Assembly (NCBI GenBank): GCA_018303895.1
Contig: JAGVXJ010000069.1
Span: 1 to 16,133, forward strand
Reading direction: 5' to 3'
Source: Candidatus Pacearchaeota archaeon
GTDB taxonomy: Archaea > Nanobdellota > Nanobdellia > Pacearchaeales > GW2011-AR1
Length of the DNA: 16,133 nt
Shown: in pieces, positions 6,260 through 13,032 of the stretch
Layout: each line of letters begins with the position of its first letter
How positions within the stretch are numbered: position 1 is the first letter of the stretch
The notes under the pieces: generated by a model
The model's input: only the letters and a program-made list of their open reading frames with translations
Database searches by the model: none
What the model was told of the DNA's origin: nothing
Position numbers and translations under genes: made by a program

Positions 6260-7654
6260 ATGAAATTTGAAGAACTTGGTTTAGGCCAGGAAACATTAGA
6301 CATTCTTCGAGAGTCTGGATTTGAAACACCCTCGGAAATACAAGAGAAAACAATCCCCCTAGTTTTAGCCGGAAAAGATGTTATCGGCGGAGCAGCGACG
6401 GGAAGTGGAAAAACATTAGCATTTGCTTCTCCAATTGTTGAGAAAGTAAAATCAAACGGAAAAGTTCAGGCATTAATTTTAACTCCAACAAGAGAACTCG
6501 CAGAACAAGTTGCAGAAGCCATAAAAAAATTTTCCGGAAAAAAAGATTTGAAAGTTTTATCAGTTTACGGCGGAGTCAGCATTGAAACTCAAATAAGAAA
6601 ATTACACAATACTGATGTTGTCGTCGGAACTCCAGGAAGAATCTTAGACCATTTACAGCGAAGAACTTTAAGGTTAACTGATGTTAAATTTTTAGTATTA
6701 GACGAAGTTGACAGAATGTTTGATATGGGATTCCATCGAGATGTTGAAAAAATTATTTCTCAATGTTCAGCCGAAAGACAAACAATGTTATTTTCAGCAA
6801 CAATTTCTGCTGACGTCGATAGATTAGCAAAAAAATATACAAAAAATGCAGTCGAAGTTGCAGTAAAATCTCACATTGACCCTTCAAAACTAAGACAAGT
6901 TTATTATGACATTAGTGGAACCGTCGAGAAATTTTCTTTGCTTGTTCATTTGCTGAATAAAGAAGACGGACATTTGGTTATGGTTTTCTGTAGCACAAGA
7001 AGAAATGTTGATTTTGTAACTTACAATTTAAATAAAGTAGGAATAAACGCAATGGCAACTCACGGCGGATTATCTCAAAACCAAAGAACAAATGTTTTGG
7101 AGCAATTCCACGGAAAAGGTGTCGGAGTTTTAGTTTGCACCGACGTTGCCGCAAGAGGACTTGATATAAAGGGCGTCAGTCATGTTTACAATTATGATTT
7201 GCCACCGACGAGCACAGAATATATTCACAGAATTGGAAGAACTGCAAGAGCCGGAACAAACGGAATCGCAATAAGTCTTTTGACAAACCGAGATTATGAT
7301 AATTTTAATAATATTTTAATGGACAGGCAATTATTTATTTCTCCGCAAACTTTGCCGGACTTCAAAAGAATACAAATTGAAATGCCAATGCATTCTGAAA
7401 CAAGAGGCAGATTTGGAAACCGAAGTTTTGGCGGAAGGTCTCGTCAGAGAGAGGGAAGTGAAAGTGGTGGCAGAAGTTTTGGAAGACCAAGAGGAAACAG
7501 ACACGACCATGGACCAAGAAGTGGACCGAGAAAAGACAGAAAAAACAAATTTTCAAGTATGAGAAATGGAAGCGATCACCGTCGCTCACCGACAAGTGAA
7601 CAAGGTCAAAGAAGAAGCAATTTCCACAGCAAAGCAAGACGAGGAAATTATTAA
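6260..7654 (+). CDS. DEAD-box ATP-dependent RNA helicase with RG-rich tail
   Basis: This 464-aa RNA helicase unwinds RNA structure in ribosome assembly or mRNA turnover. Motifs in order are: Q motif (GFETPSEIQE, Gln28), motif I AATGSGKT (45-52), Ia PTREL (76-80), GG (104-105), Ib TPGR (124-127), motif II DEVD (148-151), motif III SAT (179-181), motif V CTDVAARGLDI (293-303) and motif VI HRIGRTARAG (323-332). Motif II is DEVD in place of the canonical DEAD, a tolerated variant. From about 380 to the end the tail is rich in Arg, Gly and Ser and is basic; it is probably a disordered RNA-binding extension. The start is ATG 6260, with no Shine-Dalgarno site. Unlike its neighbours it lacks a TATA box at about -26 and has a long, foldable leader, which suggests control at the RNA level, possibly by cold. 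Confidence 0.95.
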   Translation: MKFEELGLGQETLDILRESGFETPSEIQEKTIPLVLAGKDVIGGAATGSGKTLAFASPIVEKVKSNGKVQALILTPTRELAEQVAEAIKKFSGKKDLKVLSVYGGVSIETQIRKLHNTDVVVGTPGRILDHLQRRTLRLTDVKFLVLDEVDRMFDMGFHRDVEKIISQCSAERQTMLFSATISADVDRLAKKYTKNAVEVAVKSHIDPSKLRQVYYDISGTVEKFSLLVHLLNKEDGHLVMVFCSTRRNVDFVTYNLNKVGINAMATHGGLSQNQRTNVLEQFHGKGVGVLVCTDVAARGLDIKGVSHVYNYDLPPTSTEYIHRIGRTARAGTNGIAISLLTNRDYDNFNNILMDRQLFISPQTLPDFKRIQIEMPMHSETRGRFGNRSFGGRSRQREGSESGGRSFGRPRGNRHDHGPRSGPRKDRKNKFSSMRNGSDHRRSPTSEQGQRRSNFHSKARRGNY

Positions 7655-7657
7655 TTA

Positions 7658-7694
7658 TTTTTTCTTAAAAATATTTATTCTCCCAAAATTTTTT
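7658..7694 (+). terminator. Oligo-T tracts after the DEAD-box gene, probable archaeal terminator
   Basis: Two T6 tracts, at 7658-7663 and 7689-7694, follow the stop codon closely. Archaeal RNA polymerase commonly stops at such T-rich stretches without a hairpin. Confidence 0.4.
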
Positions 7695-7712
7695 ATGTAA
7701 CTTAAGCTATTA

Positions 7713-7732
7713 TGAAAAGGAGCAGAGCGACT
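7713..7732 (+). repeat. 20-bp dispersed repeat, copy 1 (TGAAAAGGAGCAGAGCGACT)
   Basis: This matches 9082-9101 at 19 of 20 positions (A versus G at position 12). It lies in the convergent gap after the DEAD-box gene, at the left edge of a GC-rich repeat region. Confidence 0.7.
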
Positions 7733-7787
7733 TCTTTCTTTTATGATATCCCTCTAAAAAAATCCGTGAGCGAAGCGAACGCAAAAC

Positions 7788-7817
7788 GACGCGAAGCGTC
7801 AGGGGCGGGTGGGCGGG
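7788..7817 (+). repeat. GC-rich hairpin plus G-quadruplex motif (repeat copy A)
   Basis: GACGC-GAA-GCGTC (7788-7800) forms a 5-bp stem with a GAA loop. It is followed after one base by GGGGCGGGTGGGCGGG (7802-7817), which is four runs of three or more G with single-base loops, the ideal pattern for a parallel G-quadruplex. The same order of hairpin then G-rich tract occurs at 9177-9227 and 13033-13062. Confidence 0.75.
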
Positions 7818-7844
7818 AAGTGCTTTTCAAGAAAAACCTTAACT

Positions 7845-7869
7845 AAGCGAGGTCACGAGTAGGGCGGGA
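7845..7869 (+). repeat. 25-bp dispersed repeat, copy 1
   Basis: The core AGCGAGGTCACGAGTAGGG continues to GCGGGA. It matches 13098-13122 at 21 of 25 positions, and all four differences are transitions. Confidence 0.7.
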
Positions 7870-7871
7870 AC

Positions 7872-7898
7872 AAAAAAATCCTTTGCTTTCAGCGAAAG
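7872..7898 (-). terminator. Hairpin plus T-run terminator of the 138-aa gene
   Basis: Read on the minus strand, CTTTC-GCT-GAAAG (7898-7886) begins 8 nt after the stop codon of the gene at 7906-8322. It is followed by a T7 run (7878-7872). Confidence 0.5.
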
Positions 7899-7905
7899 TA
7901 AATCA

Positions 7906-8322
7906 TTAATAAAAAAATCTGTAAGCAATAAAACATTTTGGTTTTTGATGATTAAGGTAATTTAAATCACTATCTGCTAAAAATTTCACTAAACTATTTT
8001 CAGTTCCCCATCCCCAAGCACCCCCTAGAAATTTTGCTCGTTTAGGAATTTCTATTTTGTTACAATTAGGAAAAAGAGTTTCATCAAGACGACACTTCTG
8101 AATAGCTTCAATTAACTGAGAATTATATTTTTCATCCACGGAAAGAGATATTCCTATCGGACTAAATGCCAAACTCTCAGAATTAATTACCCCACAATCC
8201 ACTCGCTGATTTTGTTTTCTTATCCCACGCGCAAGGTCTTTAAAAGGTGTAGACATAACATCACTAATTAAAGTACCGGCACTCCATGTCACATAAGAAT
8301 CAACAACTAAAACGTTTAACAT
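7906..8322 (-). CDS. Hypothetical soluble protein, 138 aa
   Basis: The frame starts at ATG 8322, has a TATA-like box about 25 bp upstream, and ends at TAA 7906-7908, with a hairpin/T-run behind it; it looks like a real single gene. The product is soluble, with no signal peptide or membrane segment. It opens with a strand-like MLNVLVVDSY, has a Gly/Trp cluster (FLGGAWGWGTEN, about 99-110) and four Cys (43, 77, 87, 130). The spacing of the Cys does not form a standard zinc pair. I do not recognise the family. It lies 52 bp downstream of adk, but its own promoter argues against a shared role. Confidence 0.65.
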   Translation of the reverse strand: MLNVLVVDSYVTWSAGTLISDVMSTPFKDLARGIRKQNQRVDCGVINSESLAFSPIGISLSVDEKYNSQLIEAIQKCRLDETLFPNCNKIEIPKRAKFLGGAWGWGTENSLVKFLADSDLNYLNHQKPKCFIAYRFFY

Positions 8323-8342
8323 AAATACTCAACAAAAAAATC

Positions 8343-8352
8343 ATTTATAATT
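8343..8352 (-). promoter_or_regulatory. TATA-like box for the 138-aa gene
   Basis: AATTATAAAT on the minus strand is centred about 25 bp before ATG 8322. Confidence 0.5.
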
Positions 8353-8374
8353 ATTGTTGTTTGTTAGTATAATA

Positions 8375-8992
8375 TTAATCTTTCAACTTCCCCAATATCT
8401 CTTCCTGAACTTTCTCAATGTGTTGTTCTCCATTGATTTTCAAAACTTTTCCCTTATAGAAATCCATAATCGGCTCGGTTTCTTCATGATAAACTTTCAA
8501 CCGAGTTTTTATTGACTCCTCATTGTCGTCGTTTCTTTGAATTAATTTTGTTCCGTCCTTATCACAAATTCCGTCAACTTTCGGTTTCGGTTCAGTCACG
8601 ACGTTGTAAGAAGTCCCACACTTCGGACAAACTCTTCTCCCCATCAGTCTTCTAAGTGCTTCCTTGTCTGAAATAACTATCTCAACAACTTTATCTATGT
8701 CAGTTATTTTCTTCAAACCTTCTGCCTGCCCAAGATTTCTTGGAAATCCGTCGAGAATAAATCCTTTTTTACAATCAGGTTTAGAAATTCTTTCTTTAAT
8801 TATCTCAATGCTCCACGGAACAAGAATTAACTTTCCTTGCTTAACAGTCTCATCAATTTGTTTTTTGTATTTACCAGTATAATTTCTCAGCAAATCTCCC
8901 ATAGAAATATGCGGAATCCCAAACTTTTTAGCGACGAGCTCACTTTGAGTTCCTTTCCCTGATGCCTGAACGCCAGAAAAAATTAATTTCAT
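8375..8992 (-). CDS. adk: Adenylate kinase with zinc-type lid
   Basis: This 205-aa enzyme catalyses the reversible reaction ATP + AMP to 2 ADP in the cytoplasm and balances the adenylate pool. The P-loop is GVQASGKGTQ (7-16); most homologues have GxPGxGKGTQ, so the PG-like turn is altered, but the Gly-Lys-Gly-Thr core is kept. The AMP-site motif DGFPR is at 81-85. The lid (about 117-155) begins with GRRVCPKCGTSYN and continues to GICDKDGT, giving a Cys122-Cys125-Cys143-Asp146 set that fits the zinc-binding (long) lid form. The late Arg cluster (IKTRLKVYHEET) is typical. The start is ATG 8992, with a TATA-like box about 26 bp upstream, so it is probably leaderless and monocistronic. The length is normal. 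Confidence 0.95.
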   Translation of the reverse strand: MKLIFSGVQASGKGTQSELVAKKFGIPHISMGDLLRNYTGKYKKQIDETVKQGKLILVPWSIEIIKERISKPDCKKGFILDGFPRNLGQAEGLKKITDIDKVVEIVISDKEALRRLMGRRVCPKCGTSYNVVTEPKPKVDGICDKDGTKLIQRNDDNEESIKTRLKVYHEETEPIMDFYKGKVLKINGEQHIEKVQEEILGKLKD

Positions 8993-9006
8993 AATTAAAA
9001 AAAGAA

Positions 9007-9022
9007 AACAAGGTTTTTAATA
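9007..9022 (-). promoter_or_regulatory. adk promoter: TATA-like box plus AAAAACCTTGTT element
   Basis: The minus strand reads TATTAAAAACCTTGTT. The TATA-like part is centred about 26 bp before ATG 8992. The downstream part matches the htpX and eamA-like promoters with one base changed. Confidence 0.6.
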
Positions 9023-9081
9023 TTTCCTATAATTTGGATAAAAATTATTGTTCAACTTTTACCACTCACAACAAGATTTTT

Positions 9082-9101
9082 TGAAAAGGAGCGGAGCGAC
9101 T
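9082..9101 (+). repeat. 20-bp dispersed repeat, copy 2 (TGAAAAGGAGCGGAGCGACT)
   Basis: This matches 7713-7732 at 19 of 20 positions. As there, it stands to the left of a GC hairpin and G-rich tract. Confidence 0.7.
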
Positions 9102-9150
9102 ATCGTTTCAAGACATTATCATAATGAATAATTTTTCAATTTGAGAGAAT

Positions 9151-9244
9151 AAATTTTCTTTTTGTACTAACTTATACGGCGACGCAATTCAAATAAAAAA
9201 AAGTCGCCGACGGGCGGGTGAGTGGGGATACAAAAAGAAAATTT
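9151..9244. repeat. 94-bp unit with perfect 16-bp inverted repeats and inner GC stem (repeat copy B)
   Basis: AAATTTTCTTTTTGTA (9151-9166) is the exact reverse complement of 9229-9244. Inside lies a second stem, CGGCGAC/GTCGCCG (9177-9183 with 9203-9209), and the G-rich tract GGGCGGGTGAGTGGGG (9212-9227). The unit could be a folded RNA or a miniature mobile element. No flanking target duplication was obvious, and it encodes nothing. Confidence 0.65.
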
Positions 9245-9368
9245 CGAAAAGTAAAAACAAAATCTTTTGGAGAAATCGTGAGTAAGGGAGAAGTAAATTA
9301 CGAGCGAAAGTTAGAGTGAGAAAAATTTATCCATAAACAAAGTCAGTCAAATTTAAGGTTAATAAAAA

Positions 9369-10130
9369 TTATTCTTGTTCCGAGGGCATATCCATCAAAA
9401 CAGGATTATTCATCGGAGAATTTTCTTCTTTGTTATTCTTTTTTCTTCTCATTAAAAATATTATCCCAACAGCAATTAAACCAACGATTACTGCAATTAA
9501 AATTATCCAAGCAACAATTCTTTGCCAGCTCATTGATTTTTTTTCAGCTGGACAATCTTCTGAACACGTCGCTGAACTTTCAGAAAAGTCACAAACTCCG
9601 TCGCCACAATACGACTCTGGTTCCAAATCTTCATGAACTTGTTGGGGTGTTCTTGGTGCAAATCCGCTCCCGCCACCGCCAACATTAGAACTACCATCAC
9701 TGTTACTACCATGATTAGTTCCACCACCAGAAGTATAACCACAAACTCCTTCTATATTTCCTTTATTCTCCCAGACATTATTTGCTCCGCACAAAAAAGC
9801 AGTCGTGCCTTCACACATGTATTCCTTATCATAAATATTATCACAATTCTCACCAGATAATAATTCCCAAAGATGTTTTATTTCAGTTCCTTGATCAACA
9901 AGTTGAGAATATTGGTCTCCACAAACCCCCTCGCTACAAGAACCAACTTCGCATTCATAATCATTTAAACAATCTGCACCATCAATTCTTAGTAAATAAT
10001 ATTTTCCGTCCTCGGCACAATATTTGGTTCCATTAACTTCGCCAACAATAGAACAATTTTCGGCCAAAACAAAATTAATTAGTAGTACTAAGAAAAAAGC
10101 AAAAAGAAAAAATAATTTTTTGAATTCCAT
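9369..10130 (-). CDS. Exported Cys-rich protein with C-terminal membrane anchor
   Basis: This 253-aa protein starts at ATG 10130, 8 bp after the stop of the larger Cys-rich gene, with no promoter of its own visible; the two are one operon. It has a signal peptide (1-23, ending NFVLA before ENCS). A Cys module CLNDYECEVGSCSEGVC (54-70) closely matches CVDDYECQSNVCLDGVC in the upstream partner. Further Cys lie at 96, 106, 114 and 130, then a flexible Gly/Ser linker (133-157), then a CGDGVC motif with a Cys-pair tail (175-193), as found in many archaeal surface proteins. A membrane helix at about 204-227 precedes a short charged cytoplasmic tail. It is probably a tethered surface protein that may hold or assist its soluble partner (inferred). 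Confidence 0.8.
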   Translation of the reverse strand: MEFKKLFFLFAFFLVLLINFVLAENCSIVGEVNGTKYCAEDGKYYLLRIDGADCLNDYECEVGSCSEGVCGDQYSQLVDQGTEIKHLWELLSGENCDNIYDKEYMCEGTTAFLCGANNVWENKGNIEGVCGYTSGGGTNHGSNSDGSSNVGGGGSGFAPRTPQQVHEDLEPESYCGDGVCDFSESSATCSEDCPAEKKSMSWQRIVAWIILIAVIVGLIAVGIIFLMRRKKNNKEENSPMNNPVLMDMPSEQE

Positions 10131-10138
10131 GTTACAAA

Positions 10139-12607
10139 TTAAGGTTGAGTTTCAAGTCCACCAGTTTCAGGAATTGTTTCAAAAGTAACTGGATTTATAC
10201 ATTGACAATAGCCATTGTCTACACCAGCATTTGTACAATCAGAGGTATACTGAGTTATGAAAGTCATAAAGCACCAAATCTTTTGCAAAACACTTGCTTG
10301 TCTATTTAATTCTTGCCCAATAGAAGTACAAACTCCGTCGAGACAAACATTTGATTGACATTCATAATCATCAACACAACCAGCACCATTAGCTAAAACC
10401 ACTGAATAATCTAATGTTGTCGGATTGCAATACTTTAAAACCCCATTATTTCTAATCCTTGTTCTTGGGTTTATTCTTGGCCCACCATCACGGACCGGGT
10501 TACAAGTTATTTCACCAGTTACAGAAATACAAATCCCGTCGGAACATCCATTTGGGCAAGGAGTTGTAGAACATTGTTGCTCACCACCAAATACTTCACA
10601 AACTCCTTCAGTGCAAGAATATGAGGGGATATTTCTACAAATAGTGTCCTCATTATCTCCACCACATAAATGTTCACTTAGCATCGACGGACAATCATCT
10701 TCAATTGTTTCAGTTGTACATTCAGCACCAATAATTGATTCACACATTCCGTCAGCATTACAAAATTCAGTGTATAAACAATCATTATTAGAATCACAGG
10801 ATATTATAACTGGTTCACAAACTCCATCAATTCCATCAGTGTTACAATATTCACCAATCGCACATTCAAAGTCAGATTCACAATTTACTGGAAGAACATC
10901 TTCACCAACACAAGTTTTCGTTTGAGCATCACAAATTGGTAAAGCCAGGTCAACGACACAATCTTCACTTGTTAAACATTCAGCCAAAGTTTCATCGTCG
11001 CAAATTCCGTTCATACAAATTAAACCTTCACCACAAGTTTTGTTAGTTAAATTAGCTACAACTCCAAGACATCCTCTTTCTGAAACGACATTTGGTTCTG
11101 TTTCAGAACAAGAATCAGAAAGATTATAATAAGTTAAATCGGAAGTCCTTAATCCAAAAACATTTCCCAAAACATCTGAGTTTATTCCATCAGTATCATT
11201 ACACGACGGAGTTGGTTGAGTTTGAACACCACCAGAAGAACCAACACAAGCGCCATTCTGACAAACACCACTTGGACAAATGTAAGCAGTAATAGAAGGA
11301 ACTTTATAATTGCAAATTCCTTCCTTTAATTTTCCAGCAACAGCAACGTCACATTTGTCTATATAATTATAAGCAGAACCATTCGCCAACACACCAGTTA
11401 AAGTTCCAAGAGTCTGATAAGGATTTTGTGCAGATAAATCACTATCGGTACAAGTTGGAGTAACCGCTCCCGGTGTCCCACTCCCCCCACAAGTTCCAGA
11501 TGGACTACAAGCCCCAGAAGCACAAGTTCCACAGCTACGCACTGTTCTTCGAACTCCACAATTATCTAAAGCAGTAACACTTCCACAATCTTTTCCCAAT
11601 CTAGCACAAAAAACTAAATCCGTTTCAGAAGTACATGAAGAACCACTACATCTTCCGCTTGTACAAGTTTGCCCCGTCGGACAATTAACCCCAACTGCCC
11701 AAGGTTTATTCCAATCTTGTTGAATAGTTGTTGTATTAACATTTCCACAAAAACGTTCCTTTACTCTGTTCATATTTTCACAAATATCACTCTTTGTATA
11801 TGACGTTCCATTCGGATAAACCCCCCGAACATTTCCATCAGTAAAAATTGCCCACTTAACATTCCAATCCCTATTAACTACATTTCCACTATTGTCACTA
11901 TCAGTACAAGTTCCAGAAGTTGCAACAGGAGTAGTAGTCCCAGTTCCACCAATTCCAATAGGAGTTCCACCACTTGAAACACATTTTCCATCACTACAGA
12001 CTAAGCCAGTACCACAATCACGCCAAGTGTAAGTTGCAAACTTTCCATCAGTAGTACACCTTTGTTCGTACAATTTTCCATTTGTACAATTATCCCATCT
12101 AGTATAAGTATTTCCATCCCTTAATCCCATAACTCTTCCTTTGGTTGAATATCCCGTTGAACCATCAGTGTCATAGCAAGTATTTCCACCATTACATTTT
12201 CCATCTAAGCAATCATTTTCACAGTCAATGAGCTCTCTAAAAACAGTATAATACCTACTTCCAGAACTAACCGGAACACAATAATACTCAAGAAGAAAAT
12301 TGGAAGTTATGCATTGATCAAGCAATCTTTTTACAGAATTATCATAACCGTCAAACCAATACAATTCACTTTTAATATACTTATCTTTCTCCTCAAAACT
12401 CGCTATTTTTGGACTACCGGTGTAATAATTGGTTGTACTAAATGATTTCATACAAAGACTAGACCCCACTTGAGTAGCCATCCCAGTCATCCCCACACTT
12501 TGCCCAGTAATCTTTCCCCAAAAATCACCAAATCCCGACGCTGAAACAAGCGAAACTAATAAAACTCCGAGAACAAATCCCAAAACTAAATAATTTCTTT
12601 TCACCAC
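10139..12607 (-). CDS. Large exported Cys-rich repeat protein
   Basis: This 822-aa protein begins with two GTG codons (12607, then 12604); I use the first because the TATA-like box lies about 29 bp before it. It has a signal peptide (1-23, ending LVSA), followed by FWGKITGQSV. Four related repeats of about 65-87 residues follow, at about 144-209, 234-320, 386-454 and 469-536. Each opens C-x-D-[ST]-D and, in most copies, carries G-x-V, an x-D-x-C and an E-R-x-C, closing with G-x-x-C-x-x-G-x-C. A different Cys module stands at 325-373 (CARLGKDCGSV, DNCGVRRTV). From 544 to 760 come short EGF- or WAP-like Cys modules (for example CNTDGIDGVC, CVDDYECQSNVCLDGVC). There is no C-terminal anchor. It is probably a disulfide-rich surface or adhesion protein; the ligand is unknown. 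Confidence 0.8.
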   Translation of the reverse strand: MVKRNYLVLGFVLGVLLVSLVSASGFGDFWGKITGQSVGMTGMATQVGSSLCMKSFSTTNYYTGSPKIASFEEKDKYIKSELYWFDGYDNSVKRLLDQCITSNFLLEYYCVPVSSGSRYYTVFRELIDCENDCLDGKCNGGNTCYDTDGSTGYSTKGRVMGLRDGNTYTRWDNCTNGKLYEQRCTTDGKFATYTWRDCGTGLVCSDGKCVSSGGTPIGIGGTGTTTPVATSGTCTDSDNSGNVVNRDWNVKWAIFTDGNVRGVYPNGTSYTKSDICENMNRVKERFCGNVNTTTIQQDWNKPWAVGVNCPTGQTCTSGRCSGSSCTSETDLVFCARLGKDCGSVTALDNCGVRRTVRSCGTCASGACSPSGTCGGSGTPGAVTPTCTDSDLSAQNPYQTLGTLTGVLANGSAYNYIDKCDVAVAGKLKEGICNYKVPSITAYICPSGVCQNGACVGSSGGVQTQPTPSCNDTDGINSDVLGNVFGLRTSDLTYYNLSDSCSETEPNVVSERGCLGVVANLTNKTCGEGLICMNGICDDETLAECLTSEDCVVDLALPICDAQTKTCVGEDVLPVNCESDFECAIGEYCNTDGIDGVCEPVIISCDSNNDCLYTEFCNADGMCESIIGAECTTETIEDDCPSMLSEHLCGGDNEDTICRNIPSYSCTEGVCEVFGGEQQCSTTPCPNGCSDGICISVTGEITCNPVRDGGPRINPRTRIRNNGVLKYCNPTTLDYSVVLANGAGCVDDYECQSNVCLDGVCTSIGQELNRQASVLQKIWCFMTFITQYTSDCTNAGVDNGYCQCINPVTFETIPETGGLETQP

Positions 12608-12631
12608 TTTAATTTATTCAGAGGAAAATAG

Positions 12632-12640
12632 TTTATAAAT
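12632..12640 (-). promoter_or_regulatory. TATA-like box for the Cys-rich two-gene operon
   Basis: ATTTATAAA on the minus strand is centred about 29 bp before GTG 12607. Confidence 0.5.
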
Positions 12641-12701
12641 ATTTCGAAGATTTTTGAGAAATGTTTATCTGAATTGATTTTATTAAAATATATTCGGAAG
12701 A

Positions 12702-12710
12702 TTTAAAAAC
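12702..12710 (+). promoter_or_regulatory. TATA-like box upstream of the small RNA candidate
   Basis: TTTAAAAAC predicts a start near 12729-12735, just before the GAAA-loop hairpin. Confidence 0.4.
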
Positions 12711-12729
12711 AAAAATAACCTCCAAAAAT

Positions 12730-12774
12730 CAACATAATCCCAGGTGATCCGAAAGGGTTGCCTGATGCTTTTTT
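12730..12774 (+). ncRNA. Candidate small RNA: GAAA-tetraloop hairpin with T6 end
   Basis: CAGGTGATCC (12741-12750) and GGGTTGCCTG (12755-12764) pair along all 10 positions, three of them G-U, closed by a GAAA tetraloop (12751-12754). A T6 run follows at 12769-12774. With the TATA-like box at 12702-12710 this would make a transcript of about 45 nt. It cannot be the terminator of a flanking gene, since both are read away from it. The sequence CTGATG resembles a C/D-box fragment, but a full C, D', C', D set is not present. The family is unknown. Confidence 0.4.
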
Positions 12775-12880
12775 ATAATGGAAGAGAAGAAAATCTGCTT
12801 TTACATTATCAAATCATTTGTGGAATGTTTTTAAGAAAAAAATTATGATTAAATTAGAAGACTTTTATTAACGAAATTTG

Positions 12881-12925
12881 TTCGGAGAAGTTTAAAACCT
12901 TCTTCCGAAAAGCTTTAAACCCTCG
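12881..12925. promoter_or_regulatory. Inverted repeats around TTTAAA boxes
   Basis: TTCGGAGAAG (12881-12890) is mirrored by CTTCTTCCGAA (12899-12909, one extra T) around TTTAAAAC. Next to it, CCGA (12905) and TCGG (12923) flank AAAGCTTTAAAC. The first half resembles 12693-12710 (TTCGGAAGATTTAAAAAC). It could be an operator overlapping TATA boxes, or a terminator-like hairpin. No gene start lies at the right distance from either box. Confidence 0.35.
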
Positions 12926-13032
12926 GAAAGACTTGCTTTTATTGAATAAAACTTGAAATAATTAAATTCAGAAATATAACTTAGAATTGTTCACAGCCTA
13001 AAGGACGAAATGAAAATTTTCGTGAGAGAATT

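Larger units (their letters stand above)
8993..9368. other. Gene-free stretch with adk promoter and GC-rich repeat region B
   Basis: This 376-bp gap lies between adk and the 253-aa gene, both on the minus strand. It holds the adk promoter, a 20-bp repeat (9082-9101), and a 94-bp unit bounded by a perfect 16-bp inverted repeat with a GC stem and G-rich tract inside. Behind these is a loose tail containing CGTGAGTAAGGGAG and ACGAGCGAAAG, which resembles the motifs of the other two repeat regions. I see no credible open frame. Confidence 0.6.

Noticed and set aside
7362..7637. 91-codon minus-strand frame and 61-codon plus frame inside the RG-rich tail of the DEAD-box gene
   Set aside because: They are shadows of the Arg/Gly-rich coding sequence; their products are biased in composition and have no promoter.
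9114..9126. Short palindrome CATTAT-C-ATAATG as an operator
   Set aside because: AT-rich palindromes of this size are expected by chance in this composition, and it is not placed near a promoter.
10425..10925. 166-codon plus-strand frame antisense to the large Cys-rich gene
   Set aside because: The product is rich in Ser, Pro and Gln, as expected from reading Cys/Thr/Gly repeats backwards. The signal peptide, repeats and TATA-like box all support the minus-strand gene.
12741..12774. Resemblance of the GAAA-loop hairpin to SRP RNA helix 8 or to a C/D-box guide RNA
   Set aside because: The flanks do not form SRP helices and the transcript would be far too short. Full C, D', C' and D boxes are absent.
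12779..12835. 18-codon plus-strand frame starting ATGGAAGAG
   Set aside because: It is too short to support; no conservation or promoter spacing can be judged, and it follows a T6 run likely to end transcription.
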